A DNA stretch of 64,000 bases from Arthrobacter agilis (GCF_006494655.1 NZ_VHIM01000001.1:553266-617265), one strand, 5' to 3'. Numbered from the stretch's first letter, positions 24,926 to 35,633 are shown. Notes: generated by a model from the sequence alone, not told the origin. Translations and numbers: made by a program.

Positions 24926-27322
24926 ATGTCCGCAATCCGAGCACTGGCCGATCAGCTGGCCCGCCGGAGCGATGACGACCTGCGCCGCCTGCTCTCCGTC
25001 CGGCCCGACCTCATCCTCCCCGCGGTGCCCGACTTCTCCGCGCTCGCAGCGCGGGCCTCCACCCGCGTGAGCCTGCAACGTGCGCTCGACAACGCCACCC
25101 GGCCGCATCTCCAGGTGCTCGAGGCCGTCGCGATCCTGACGGACGACGACGGCCTCCCGGTCTCCCGCCCGCGGCTGCTGGCAGCCCTCGGTGCGACGGT
25201 AGCGGCGGATGCCGACCGGATCGTCGAGGACCTCGTCGGGAAGGCGCTCGTCGTGGAGTCGGAGGACGGCATCCTTCCCGTCGGCGCCCTGACCGACGCC
25301 CTGGGCCCGTATCCGGCCGGGCTGGGCCGCTCCTTCCGTACGCTTGCCCGATCCATCCCGCGCTACGGCCCTGCACTGATCACCGCTGTGCCTCTCGTCG
25401 CACCCGCCGCACGCACGGAGGCACTCACGTCCGCCGCCGCAGCGGGGCTCGTCGACGCGGTCGCGGCCGACGCCGACGCGTGGGACCGGGTGCTGGCGGA
25501 GGCGCCGGACGGCGTCCAGGGCCTCCTCGACCGCCTCCGGGAGACCCCTGTGGGCACGACGGCGACAGGAAGCGACGGCGGCGCCTCGCCCGCGGTCCGC
25601 TGGCTGCTCGACAGGGGTCTGCTCGCGCCACTCGACGCCCTGCACGTGGAGCTCCCGCGGGGCGTCGGGATGGCCCTGCGGGGCCACGCGGTCTTCCCCA
25701 CCCTCGCGCTCGAACCACCCGTCGTCGTCGAACGGACAACGCGCGCAGCACTGCGCGACAATGCCGCGTTCGGCGCCATCGCGGAGACCCTGAGGCTCAT
25801 GACGACCCTCCTCGGGATCGTCGCCGCCGTTCCCGTGGCCACCCTGCGCTCCGGCGGGGTGGGCGTGCGCGAGGTGAGGCGCGTCCGGGAGGCCCTGCAG
25901 AGCAGTGATGCCGAGGCCGTCTGGCTGCTGGAGCTCGCCGCATCGGTGGGCCTTCTCGCCCTCGATCCCGACGATTCGCGCTGGAAGGCCGCACGCCTGC
26001 AGGTCTGGGAGTCGCTGGACCGCGACGCGCAGTGGCTCCTCCTCGTCGAAGGGTGGCTCGCCCTGGACCGGGCGCCGGCGCTCATCGGGTCCCGGTTGCC
26101 GGACGGCAGCGCGGTGAACGCGCTGGCCGCGGAGGCGTCGCGTCCCGACGCGCCGACGGTGCGCCGGAGGCTCCTCCAGGCCGCCGTGCACCTGACCGGC
26201 CCCGATGCCGCCCCCGAGGCGCTGCCCGTCCTGGCCGACCGGTCCGTCGTCGACCTCGCGTCCTGGTACCAGCCCCGCCTGCAGCGGCGCTTCGCGCGGC
26301 TGCTCCCCGGCATGCTCCTCGAGGCCGCGGCGCTGGGCCTGACCGGCGGCGGATCGCTCACCGATGCCGGGCGCCTCGTCGCCGGCGACCAGCTCGAGGA
26401 CGCCGCCCGCCACGTCCGCGAGGCACTGCCGGACCCTGTGGCCCACGTCGTCCTCCAGGCGGACCTCACCGCCGTCGCCCCCGGCTACCTGCAGCCCGAG
26501 GTGGCGCGCGGGCTCCTGCGCATGTCCACGCCCGAAGGCCAGGGACCGGCCACCACCTACCGTTTCTCCGCCGATTCCGTGCGGTCAGCGCTCGATGCGG
26601 GCGAGGACGCCGCCTCCATCCTGGCGTTCCTGAGCACGCACTCGGCCACCGAGGTTCCTCAGGCCCTCACCTACCTGGTCGAGGACACGGCATCCCGGTA
26701 CGGGCGCCTCCGCGTCGGTCGTGCCGGCAGCTACGTCCGGACGGACGACGACGCCGTGACCGCCGCCGTCCTGGCCGACCCACGGGCGTCCGTGCTCGGC
26801 GTCGTCCAGGTGGCACCCACCGTCCTCGTCTCCCCCGCCTCCCCCCAGGAACTGACCGCACTCCTCCGGGACCTCGGCTTCACCCCCGCACCCGATACGC
26901 CGGCGGGAGAGGGTGCCCGGACGATGTCGGTCCGGGAGACGGGGGATGCAGGGACCGCGGCCCGCCTGCCGCCGGACCAGCTGCGATCGCAGCCCACCAC
27001 ATGGGCTGTCGCCGAGGAGGAGATCACCGCGCAACTGGCCGTCCTCCGATCCGCGCGGACCGGCCCCAGCGACCGGCAGATCGGGTCCGACGGACCTCTG
27101 CTGGGCCTCGAGACCCTGCGTGCCGCCATCCGCTCACACAGCAGCATCCGGCTCGGCACGGCGGACAGCGAGGGGAATCACGTTCGCCAGATCCTTGTTC
27201 CCCTCTCGGTATCGGGTGGGCGCCTGCGCGTGTTCGACCCGGACAAGCAGGTGGAGAGAGTCGTATCCGTACACCGCGTCATGGACGTGGAGATCCTCGA
27301 AGGGAGCCCCGCTGATGGTTGA
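24926..27322 (+). CDS. Helicase-associated domain protein, XPB partner
   Basis: A 798-residue protein of the actinobacterial family annotated as helicase-associated (XPB/Ssl2-like C-terminal domain, PF13625). The N-terminal half (LADQLARRSDDDLRRLLSVRPD, then the repeat-like winged-helix stretches) has no Walker A motif. The C-terminal part (VAPGYLQPEVARGLLRMSTPEGQGP, PQALTYLVEDTASRYGRLRVG, LRAAIRSHSSIRLGTADSEGN) is the conserved domain. It overlaps the XPB helicase gene by 8 nt, so the two are made together. It probably helps XPB load on DNA or contacts other repair factors; this is inference from the conserved pairing. Confidence 0.85.
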   Translation: MSAIRALADQLARRSDDDLRRLLSVRPDLILPAVPDFSALAARASTRVSLQRALDNATRPHLQVLEAVAILTDDDGLPVSRPRLLAALGATVAADADRIVEDLVGKALVVESEDGILPVGALTDALGPYPAGLGRSFRTLARSIPRYGPALITAVPLVAPAARTEALTSAAAAGLVDAVAADADAWDRVLAEAPDGVQGLLDRLRETPVGTTATGSDGGASPAVRWLLDRGLLAPLDALHVELPRGVGMALRGHAVFPTLALEPPVVVERTTRAALRDNAAFGAIAETLRLMTTLLGIVAAVPVATLRSGGVGVREVRRVREALQSSDAEAVWLLELAASVGLLALDPDDSRWKAARLQVWESLDRDAQWLLLVEGWLALDRAPALIGSRLPDGSAVNALAAEASRPDAPTVRRRLLQAAVHLTGPDAAPEALPVLADRSVVDLASWYQPRLQRRFARLLPGMLLEAAALGLTGGGSLTDAGRLVAGDQLEDAARHVREALPDPVAHVVLQADLTAVAPGYLQPEVARGLLRMSTPEGQGPATTYRFSADSVRSALDAGEDAASILAFLSTHSATEVPQALTYLVEDTASRYGRLRVGRAGSYVRTDDDAVTAAVLADPRASVLGVVQVAPTVLVSPASPQELTALLRDLGFTPAPDTPAGEGARTMSVRETGDAGTAARLPPDQLRSQPTTWAVAEEEITAQLAVLRSARTGPSDRQIGSDGPLLGLETLRAAIRSHSSIRLGTADSEGNHVRQILVPLSVSGGRLRVFDPDKQVERVVSVHRVMDVEILEGSPADG

Positions 27323-28970
27323 CGGACCGCTGATCGTCCAGAGCGACAAGACCATCCTGCTCGAGGTGGACCACGAGCAGGCCACGGAGGCGCGGCACGC
27401 CATCGCGGCGTTCGCGGAACTCGAACGCGCCCCCGAGCACGTGCACAGTTACCGCCTCACGCCGCTGGGCCTGTGGAACGCGCGGGCGGCCGGGCTGGAC
27501 GCGGAGCGGGTCCTCGACACCCTGCTGAAGTATTCGCGCTTCCCCGTGCCGCACGCGCTCCTCATCGACATCGAGGACACCATGTCGCGGTACGGGCGGC
27601 TGCGCCTCGAGAAGGACCCGCAGCACGGGCTGGTCCTGCGCACCACCGACTACCCCGTCCTCGAGGAGGTGCTGCACGCGAAGAAGATCCAGCCCCTCCT
27701 CGGCCCGAGGATCGACGGCGAGACCGTCGTCGTCCACTCCTCGCAGCGCGGGCAGCTCAAGCAGCTGCTCCTGAAGCTCGGCTGGCCCGCGGAGGACTTC
27801 GCCGGCTACGTGGACGGAACGCCGCACCCCATCGCGCTGGACGAGGACGGGTGGACGCTGCGCCCCTACCAGCAGCTCGCCGTCGAGAACTTCTGGTCCG
27901 GCGGCTCGGGCGTCGTCGTCCTGCCCTGCGGTGCCGGCAAGACACTGGTCGGCGCTGCCGCGATGGCCACGAGCCAGACCACCACCCTGATCCTCGTGAC
28001 CAACACCGTCTCCGCCCGGCAGTGGAAGGATGAGCTGCTCAAGCGGACCTCGCTCACGGAGGAGGAGATCGGGGAGTACTCGGGCGCCGTCAAGGAGGTC
28101 CGTCCCGTCACCATCGCGACGTACCAGGTGCTCACGACGAAGCGGGGCGGGCTGTACCCGCACCTCGAACTCCTCGACGCCAACGACTGGGGCCTGATCG
28201 TCTACGACGAGGTGCATCTGCTCCCCGCGCCGATCTTCAAGATGACCGCCGATCTACAGGCGCGCCGCCGGCTAGGCCTCACCGCCACGCTCGTGCGCGA
28301 GGACGGCCGCGAGGGCGAGGTGTTCTCCCTCATCGGGCCCAAGCGCTACGACGCCCCCTGGAAGGACATCGAGGCGCAGGGCTACATCGCGCCCGCGGAC
28401 TGCGTCGAGGTGCGGGTGGACCTGCCACGTGACGAGCGCGTCGCCTATGCGATGGCCGAGGACGGCGACAAGTACCGTCTGTGTGCGACGTCGGACACGA
28501 AGTCCGACGTGGTGGAGAAACTGGTCGCGTCGCACAGGGGCGAGCAACTGCTCGTGATCGGGCAGTACATCGACCAGCTCGACGACCTCGCCGCGCGGCT
28601 CGACGCACCCGTCATCAAGGGTGAGACGACCGTGAAGGAGCGCCAGCGCCTGTTCGATGCGTTCCGGGCCGGCGAGATCCACGTCCTCGTGGTCTCCAAG
28701 GTCGCGAACTTCTCCATCGACCTGCCGGAGGCCTCGGTGGCCGTCCAGGTCTCCGGCTCGTTCGGTTCCCGTCAGGAGGAGGCCCAGCGGCTCGGCCGCC
28801 TGCTGCGGCCGAAGGCGGATGGTCGTGCCGCACGCTTCTACACCGTCGTCGCCCGCGACACCCTCGACCAGGACTTCGCTGCGAAACGCCAACGATTCCT
28901 GGCAGAGCAGGGCTATGCCTACCGGATCCTCGATGCGGCGTCGATCGGCGAGACCGGGCCCAGCGACTGA
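27315..28970 (+). CDS. DNA repair helicase XPB (bacterial type)
   Basis: A 551-residue superfamily 2 helicase, 3'-5', of the bacterial XPB family that is common in actinobacteria. Walker A is PCGAGKT with the lysine at residue 209; DEVH is at 298-301; GLTATLVREDGREGEVF and the RED-like motif follow, and the C-terminal motif VI is EEAQRLGRLLRPK. The N-terminal 170 residues hold the damage-recognition-like domain (ALLIDIEDTMSRYGRLRL). Length matches the family. Eukaryotic XPB opens DNA in TFIIH; the bacterial role in repair is less clear. The 8-nt overlap with the upstream partner gene implies one complex. Confidence 0.93.
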   Translation: MVDGPLIVQSDKTILLEVDHEQATEARHAIAAFAELERAPEHVHSYRLTPLGLWNARAAGLDAERVLDTLLKYSRFPVPHALLIDIEDTMSRYGRLRLEKDPQHGLVLRTTDYPVLEEVLHAKKIQPLLGPRIDGETVVVHSSQRGQLKQLLLKLGWPAEDFAGYVDGTPHPIALDEDGWTLRPYQQLAVENFWSGGSGVVVLPCGAGKTLVGAAAMATSQTTTLILVTNTVSARQWKDELLKRTSLTEEEIGEYSGAVKEVRPVTIATYQVLTTKRGGLYPHLELLDANDWGLIVYDEVHLLPAPIFKMTADLQARRRLGLTATLVREDGREGEVFSLIGPKRYDAPWKDIEAQGYIAPADCVEVRVDLPRDERVAYAMAEDGDKYRLCATSDTKSDVVEKLVASHRGEQLLVIGQYIDQLDDLAARLDAPVIKGETTVKERQRLFDAFRAGEIHVLVVSKVANFSIDLPEASVAVQVSGSFGSRQEEAQRLGRLLRPKADGRAARFYTVVARDTLDQDFAAKRQRFLAEQGYAYRILDAASIGETGPSD

Positions 28971-29017
28971 CCAGGCCACTCTCAGGGCCGACCCAGCGAA
29001 CTCACAGAGAACGTGCG

Positions 29018-29023
29018 GATACT
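29018..29023 (+). promoter_or_regulatory. -10 element of a probable leaderless promoter
   Basis: GATACT ends exactly 6 nt before the GTG at 29030, the same geometry as at 5219. Upstream, CTCAGG (28981) and CTCACAG (29001) loosely echo the TCACAG half-site of PhoP boxes, which could mean autoregulation; that part is weak. Confidence 0.4.
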
Positions 29024-29029
29024 GGTGGG

Positions 29030-29740
29030 GTGAAGAAAACAGGCCCCGAAGCAAAACTGCTCGTCGTGGATGACGAACCCAATATCCGCGAGCTCCTTTC
29101 CACCTCGCTGCGTTTCGCAGGTTTCGAAGTGGTCGCGGCCGGCAACGGCCGTGACGCCCTCGCCGCCGCGGAGCTGCACAACCCGGACCTCGCGGTCCTC
29201 GACGTCATGCTCCCCGACATGGACGGGTTCACGGTCACGCGGCGCCTGCGCGCCGCGGGCCGGCACTTCCCGGTCGTCTTCCTGACCGCTCGCGATGACA
29301 CGGACGACAAGGTCACCGGGCTCACGGTCGGCGGCGACGACTACGTCACCAAGCCCTTCAGCCTCGACGAGGTCGTGGCCCGGATCCGTGCGGTCCTGCG
29401 CCGCACCCATCCGCTCGAGGACGACGACGCCGTGATCCGCGTCGACGACCTCGAACTCGACGACGACGCCCACGAGGTCCGCCGCGGAGGTGAGGTCATC
29501 GACCTCTCCCCCACCGAGTTCAAGCTGCTGCGCTACCTGATGATGAACCCGAACCGCGTCCTGTCGAAGGCACAGATCCTCGATCATGTCTGGGAGTACG
29601 ACTTCAACGGCGACGCCTCGATCGTCGAGTCCTACATCTCCTACCTGCGGCGCAAGATCGACAGGAACCCCGACGCCGCCGCACTCATCCAGACCAAGCG
29701 CGGCGTGGGCTACCTGCTCCGTACCGCCGACAAGCGGTAG
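29030..29740 (+). CDS. OmpR/PhoB-family response regulator, PhoP-like
   Basis: A 236-residue DNA-binding response regulator. The receiver domain has the acidic pair Asp14-Asp15, phospho-acceptor Asp58 (DLAVLDVMLPDMDG), FLTARDD and the lysine in DDYVTKPFSLDEVVARI. The winged helix has LSPTEFKLLRYLMMNPNRVLSK and the recognition segment NGDASIVESYISYLRRKID. These stretches are strikingly like mycobacterial PhoP and related TrcR-type regulators, so PhoP-like targets are plausible. It is followed after 12 bp by its sensor kinase. The GTG start has no separate ribosome binding site and appears leaderless. Confidence 0.92.
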   Translation: MKKTGPEAKLLVVDDEPNIRELLSTSLRFAGFEVVAAGNGRDALAAAELHNPDLAVLDVMLPDMDGFTVTRRLRAAGRHFPVVFLTARDDTDDKVTGLTVGGDDYVTKPFSLDEVVARIRAVLRRTHPLEDDDAVIRVDDLELDDDAHEVRRGGEVIDLSPTEFKLLRYLMMNPNRVLSKAQILDHVWEYDFNGDASIVESYISYLRRKIDRNPDAAALIQTKRGVGYLLRTADKR

Positions 29741-29752
29741 CGCGGGCCCCTC

Positions 29753-31297
29753 GTGATCAAGCGGTGGAACGCGGCGTCCCTCCGGTCCCAGCTCGTGGCG
29801 ATCATCATGCTGCTCATGATCGTCACGGTGGGCATCACGGGGCTCGCCACTGTCTCGCTGCTCCGCGACGGTCTGATCGATCGCGTGGACCAGGACCTCA
29901 GCAACAATGTGCAGAACGTGTCGAGGAACTTCTACACGAATCCCCAGGGCGACAGCTCGGTCCTCAGGTACTACGCGGCCGTCCTGGACGGCAGCGGCCA
30001 GGTGACCGGCACCAACCAGCTCGACGGCGCTCCCGACCTGCCCGATCTCAGCGGCCTGACGAGGGAACGGATCCTCGAGCTCCAGAGCTCTGGCCTGAAC
30101 GTACCGAGCACCGACCCGACGGGCCCGGGTTGGCGGGTCCAGGTGTACTCGTTCCGCGCCAATGACGGATTCTTCGCCATAGCGTCCCCGCTGAAGACCG
30201 TGAACGATTCCCTGCAGGAGGCCACGGAGATCATCTTCACGTCGGGTCTCGTGACCACGACCCTTGCATCGCTCATCGCCTTCATCACCGTGACGCGTCA
30301 GTTCGCCCCGCTCGCACGCGTCGAGCGCACGGCGGCAGGCATCGCCGCCGGGGACCTCACGCGCCGCGTCGCCGTGGAAAGGCCGGCCACGGAGATCGGG
30401 CGGCTCTCCCGATCGCTCAACGCGATGCTCGCCCACATCGAGCGTGCCTTCGCCGCGCGCACCGCCTCGGAGACCAAGATGCGGAGGTTCGTCGCGGACG
30501 CGTCGCATGAGCTGCGCACTCCACTCGTCACCATCCGCGGCTATTCCGAGCTCTATCGGCACGGTGCGCTGCAGAAGGACGAGGACGTCGCGGCGGCCAT
30601 GGGCCGGATCGAGAGCGAGGCGATCCGCATGGGCCAACTGGTGGAGGACCTCCTGACGCTGGCGCGCATCGACGAACAGCGCCCGCTCGAGGTCAAGCCG
30701 GTGGATCTCAAGGTTCTCGGCCATGACGCGGCGTTCGATGCCCGCGCGACCGCGCCGGACCGCTCGATCACCGTGATCGGGCTCGACGGCGGAACCCCGC
30801 GCCCTGCCCCGACACGGGGTGACGAAGCCAGGCTCCGCCAGGTGATCGCCAACCTGATGACGAATGCGCTGCGGTACACGCCCGAGGGCACGCCGATCGA
30901 GATCGCCGTGGGAGTGGCACCCGTGCTGCACGGCCACAGCGATTCCGTGCTGGAGGTGCGCGACCACGGGCCGGGCATCTCCGATGCCGATGCGGCCAAG
31001 GTCTTCGAGCGGTTCTACCGCGCGGACTCGTCACGGTACCGCGAGACCGGCGGCACGGGCCTCGGCCTCGCGATCGTCGCTGCCCTGGTGGCCCAGCACG
31101 ACGGCAGCGTACGGCTCGAGGAGACCCAGGGCGGCGGTGCGACGCTGTCGATACGGCTGCCCCACATCCCGGCCGACCAGCAGGACGGCGACGACGCAGG
31201 TGCGTCCCGCGGAGCATCCGCGCCGGTGAACGGCATCGTGCCTCCACAGCGTCCAGCCGCACAGCCGGTTGTCCACAAAGGCCGCGACGACGGCTGA
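29753..31297 (+). CDS. Sensor histidine kinase, partner of the PhoP-like regulator
   Basis: A 514-residue membrane kinase. A transmembrane segment near residues 15-38 and another near 162-185 (IIFTSGLVTTTLASLIAFITV) bracket an extracytoplasmic sensor domain of about 125 residues. HAMP (PLARVERTAAGIAAGDLTRRV), HisKA with phospho-acceptor His252 (ADASHELRTPLVTIRGYSEL) and HATPase (NLMTNALRYTPEG, DHGPGISDADA, GTGLGLAIVAALV) follow in order. The C-terminal tail beyond residue 480 is disordered. The gene follows the regulator by 12 bp. The stimulus is unknown; the sensor domain has no motif I recognise. Confidence 0.92.
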   Translation: MIKRWNAASLRSQLVAIIMLLMIVTVGITGLATVSLLRDGLIDRVDQDLSNNVQNVSRNFYTNPQGDSSVLRYYAAVLDGSGQVTGTNQLDGAPDLPDLSGLTRERILELQSSGLNVPSTDPTGPGWRVQVYSFRANDGFFAIASPLKTVNDSLQEATEIIFTSGLVTTTLASLIAFITVTRQFAPLARVERTAAGIAAGDLTRRVAVERPATEIGRLSRSLNAMLAHIERAFAARTASETKMRRFVADASHELRTPLVTIRGYSELYRHGALQKDEDVAAAMGRIESEAIRMGQLVEDLLTLARIDEQRPLEVKPVDLKVLGHDAAFDARATAPDRSITVIGLDGGTPRPAPTRGDEARLRQVIANLMTNALRYTPEGTPIEIAVGVAPVLHGHSDSVLEVRDHGPGISDADAAKVFERFYRADSSRYRETGGTGLGLAIVAALVAQHDGSVRLEETQGGGATLSIRLPHIPADQQDGDDAGASRGASAPVNGIVPPQRPAAQPVVHKGRDDG

Positions 31298-31364
31298 CCG
31301 CCCCGCATCCTCACCTACCGTCGAGGGGTCACAGCACGTGCGATCGATCCCAGGGGAGACAGCA

Positions 31365-31655
31365 ATGGCATTCTTCAACGTAGACACCGACAGCCTCGCG
31401 GCCAAGAGCAGCCAGGTCCAGGGCACCATCTCGCGGCTTCAGGCGGAGGTCGATTCGATGCAGGCGGGGCTCCGTGAACTGGAGGGTCTGTGGACGGGCC
31501 AGGCCGCGTCGAACTTCCAGCAGCTCATCGTGCAATGGAGGGCCACGCAGCAGCAGGTCGAGGAGTCGCTCACCGGCATCAACCAGGCGCTCACCGTCGC
31601 GACGCAGCAGTACGCGGAAGCGGAGCAGAGCAACGCGCGTATGTTCATGAGCTGA
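31365..31655 (+). CDS. WXG100 family protein (ESAT-6-like)
   Basis: A 96-residue helical-hairpin protein. The central LWTGQAA is the WXG turn between two amphipathic helices (SQVQGTISRLQAEVDSMQ and QQLIVQWRATQQQVEESL), and the length is exact for the family. Such proteins are exported by type VII systems as dimers or act as escort modules. GGGGAG is 7 nt before the ATG. It stands 67 bp downstream of the sensor kinase and has no EccC, EccD or partner WXG100 gene in the window. A terminator follows. Export machinery must lie elsewhere, if present. Confidence 0.9.
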   Translation: MAFFNVDTDSLAAKSSQVQGTISRLQAEVDSMQAGLRELEGLWTGQAASNFQQLIVQWRATQQQVEESLTGINQALTVATQQYAEAEQSNARMFMS

Positions 31656-31747
31656 CACCTGCCGATCGCCGCAGGACGGCGAACGCCCTGCCGGGCGCCG
31701 AGCCTAGCCCGTGTCCTGCCCCGTTCCCGTGTGACAGTCAGGACGAA

Positions 31748-31789
31748 GAAGAGGGCGGCACCCCCGGTCAGGGGTGCCGCCCTCTTCTG
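31748..31789. terminator. Bidirectional terminator between the WXG100 gene and groL
   Basis: A perfect 18-bp stem (31748-31765 with 31772-31789), 6-nt loop. Stem ends AGAAGAGGG and CCCTCTTCT supply A- and T-rich flanks in both directions. It serves both convergent genes. Confidence 0.85.
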
Positions 31790-31822
31790 CTGTGCAGGTG
31801 GTGCGATCGATGCGGGGGGAGG

Positions 31823-33619
<1,797 letters not shown>

Positions 33620-33620
33620 T

Positions 33621-33647
33621 TAGCAGTCTGCGCGCGCGAGTGCTAAC
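33621..33647 (-). promoter_or_regulatory. CIRCE operator (proximal), HrcA binding site
   Basis: On the minus strand: TTAGCACTC, 9 nt, GACTGCTAA. The second arm differs from the consensus GAGTGCTAA at one base. It lies just downstream of the promoter -10, 8 bp from the second CIRCE copy. HrcA binding at CIRCE represses groL without heat stress. Confidence 0.85.
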
Positions 33648-33652
33648 TCCAT

Positions 33653-33681
33653 AATTAGCACTCCCACCCCCCGAGTGCAAC
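33653..33681 (-). promoter_or_regulatory. groL sigma70-like promoter overlapping the distal CIRCE operator
   Basis: On the minus strand the -35 is TTGCAC (33676-33681), the spacer is 17 bp and the -10 is TAATTA (33653-33658). The distal CIRCE (33656-33681: TTGCACTC, 9 nt, GAGTGCTAA) overlaps both elements, so HrcA bound here would block RNA polymerase directly. The start point would fall between the two CIRCE copies. Confidence 0.85.
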
Positions 33682-33811
33682 CTGCTGAGGGGAGTCGGGG
33701 GGACCACGAAGACGGGCTCGGCAGGCCGTGGTGAGGGGACGGGAGCCCCAACCATGGCGCCGATTTCTCGCAGGGCATAGGTTGGGCGGACATCGAGCAA
33801 CAGGAGGCATC

Positions 33812-34453
33812 GTGTCGACGTCAGCATCCGGTCCGGACAACGGGAAAGACGACGTGCAGGGAGCGGCGGGCAGCGCCCCTGGTGAGGAACCCGCATCCTC
33901 CCCCGCTGCCCCACCACGGGCGGATGCCGGCACCCGGCACGACCGGCCGTCGGGGCCTCTGCCCTCGGGCGAGGGTATCGGCCCGGCTGACCACCCGCCG
34001 TACGGGTACCCGCAGAACGGGCACGGTCCGGGCCCGTCCCAGCCGGGCCCCTACCAGCCGGGCTCGTACCAGCAAGGCCCGTACCAGCCGGGCTCGTACC
34101 AGCAGGGCCCGTACCAGCCGGGCTCGTACCAGCCAGGCCCGTACCAGCCGGCCCCCTACGGGCAGGGTGGGTTCGCTCAGGGCCCCTCCGGCCGGCCCTA
34201 CGCTCCCCAGAAGTCCCGGGTGGTGGCCGGTGTCCTCGGGATCCTGCTGGGATCGCTCGGCATCCACCGCTTCTACCTCGGTTTCACCACGATCGGCGTC
34301 ATCCTGATCCTCATGTCCACCGTGGGCGCGTTCCTCACCTTCGGTCTGAGCGCGATCGCCGCCGGAATCTGGGGACTGATCGAGGGCATCATGATCCTGG
34401 TGGGATCGGAGCAGTTCCAACGGGACGCGAAGGGCATTCCCCTCAAGGACTGA
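33812..34453 (+). CDS. TM2 domain protein with Gln/Pro/Tyr repeat region
   Basis: A 213-residue membrane protein. Residues 1-70 are disordered and acidic or Pro-rich; residues about 75-115 are a tandem repeat of QPGSYQQGPY units. The C-terminal TM2 domain has SRVVAGVLGILLGSLGIHRFYLG then TIGVILILMSTVGAFLTFGLSA, two helices with the conserved FYLG motif. AGGAGG lies 5 nt before the GTG at 33812. TM2 proteins are common but of unknown function. The repeat DNA (34042-34155) is a nearly exact 30-bp array, so repeat number may vary between strains. Confidence 0.85.
   Translation: MSTSASGPDNGKDDVQGAAGSAPGEEPASSPAAPPRADAGTRHDRPSGPLPSGEGIGPADHPPYGYPQNGHGPGPSQPGPYQPGSYQQGPYQPGSYQQGPYQPGSYQPGPYQPAPYGQGGFAQGPSGRPYAPQKSRVVAGVLGILLGSLGIHRFYLGFTTIGVILILMSTVGAFLTFGLSAIAAGIWGLIEGIMILVGSEQFQRDAKGIPLKD
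34042..34155 (+). repeat. In-gene 15/30-bp tandem repeat (TM2 protein)
   Basis: Repeated GTACCAGCCGGGCTC and GTACCAGCARGGCCC blocks alternate with a 30-bp period, encoding QPGSY and QQGPY. The array stays in frame whatever its copy number. Confidence 0.85.
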
Positions 34454-34532
34454 GCACGTGCGTGCACCGATGCCGGGTCCCGAGGCCGATCCGGTTCCCG
34501 TTCGATCTGAAGGCCCGCCGTCGCACCTGCGG

Positions 34533-35177
34533 CTACTCGAAGTCGGGGCCCAGCACCACCGAGATGTCCGGAGAGACGTCCGGGCTCTCGACCACGGTCG
34601 CGATGTCGAGGTCCGCCGCGACGGACTCGGCGGCCTCGCGTTGCGCCTCCCCGTTGTAGAAGACCACGGAGGAGTCGAGCGGCGCTCCGGCCCAGTTCCC
34701 GGGCAGCGCAGCCGTCCATCCGGCGGTGGCCAGACGCTCCGCCGCGACGGTCGCGAGGCCGGGAGCGCCGGTGCCGTTGAGCACGTTGACGGTCTGGTCG
34801 CGGTCCGGATCGTCCCCCGCGTCGTTCCCGGCATCGGTCGCCGTGGCGGATGCCACTCCGGGATCACTGTCGGGTGCCGACGCCGCGGGGCCCCCTGACG
34901 CACCGCCCGTCGGGTCCGGAGCCAGGGCATCCGCGGACGGACCCGGCGTCGTGCTCGAGGCGGGGGCGGCACCCGGACCCGTGTCGTTCCCTCCGAAGAG
35001 GCCGAGCCGAGGGAGCAGGAAGAAGACACCGAGGACGATCAGGAGCGCGAGGACGCCGACCGTGATCTTCAGCCCCAGACCGCTGGAGCGAGCAGGATCG
35101 AGGTGCTCCCGATGCACGCCCTGGCGGTCCGATGTCTCGGGGACCGCGTCGAACTCGTCCCTCGGGTGGTCAGTCAT
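34533..35177 (-). CDS. Membrane-anchored LytR C-terminal domain protein
   Basis: A 214-residue protein with one membrane anchor at about residues 35-57 (LKITVGVLALLIVLGVFFLLPRL), a disordered Ser/Ala/Pro/Asp linker, then a LytR_C domain from residue 128 (TVNVLNGTGAPGLATVAAERLATAGWTAALPGNW). LytR_C domains occur on wall-polymer ligases (LytR-CpsA-Psr), but the catalytic LCP domain is absent here. A role in cell-wall maintenance is inferred. It is 41 bp downstream of DUF3263 on the same strand. Confidence 0.85.
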   Translation of the reverse strand: MTDHPRDEFDAVPETSDRQGVHREHLDPARSSGLGLKITVGVLALLIVLGVFFLLPRLGLFGGNDTGPGAAPASSTTPGPSADALAPDPTGGASGGPAASAPDSDPGVASATATDAGNDAGDDPDRDQTVNVLNGTGAPGLATVAAERLATAGWTAALPGNWAGAPLDSSVVFYNGEAQREAAESVAADLDIATVVESPDVSPDISVVLGPDFE

Positions 35178-35218
35178 GACGTGGGCTCGTCCGGATGCGG
35201 GTCCTGCATGCGGTACTG

Positions 35219-35524
35219 CTAGATGTCCGCGCCGAGGCGCCGTGCCGACCGGACCTTCTGGCGTGTGGACCGGAGGCGACGCAGCCGCTTCACGAGCATG
35301 GGATCATGCGCGAGCGCCGCTTCCGTGTCGATCAGCGCGTTCAGCAGCTGGTAATAGTGCGTCGCGGACAGCGTGAAGAGATCGCGGATGGCCTGTTCCT
35401 TGGCTCCCGAGTACTTCCACCACTCGCGTTCGAGGGCGAGCATGCGCTGCTCGCGGTCGGTCAGGGTCAGGCGGGCATCCGGTGCGGGGTGGGGGCTGTC
35501 CGCCTGTCGTCGTGCCTCTGCCAT
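35219..35524 (-). CDS. DUF3263 family protein, possible DNA-binding
   Basis: A 101-residue helical protein. The core ([46 protein letters not shown]) resembles a helix-turn-helix: the [20 protein letters not shown] segment could be the recognition unit. The C-terminus is strongly basic ([20 protein letters not shown]). DUF3263 is confined to actinobacteria and is usually placed next to a LytR_C gene as here. A regulator role is inference. Confidence 0.85.
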   Translation of the reverse strand: MAEARRQADSPHPAPDARLTLTDREQRMLALEREWWKYSGAKEQAIRDLFTLSATHYYQLLNALIDTEAALAHDPMLVKRLRRLRSTRQKVRSARRLGADI

Positions 35525-35621
35525 ACCTGCTACCGCCTTCCATCTCCAGCTCGGGTGTCACCCCATGGTAGAGAAGAATTACATGCCTGTCATTCGCGCA
35601 GGACGCCACCGCCGGGCAGGT

Positions 35622-35627
35622 CAGAAT
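35622..35627 (+). promoter_or_regulatory. -10 element of a probable leaderless promoter
   Basis: CAGAAT lies 6 nt before the ATG at 35634. GGAGG is only 1 nt from the ATG, too close for a normal ribosome binding site. Confidence 0.4.
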
Positions 35628-35633
35628 GGAGGC

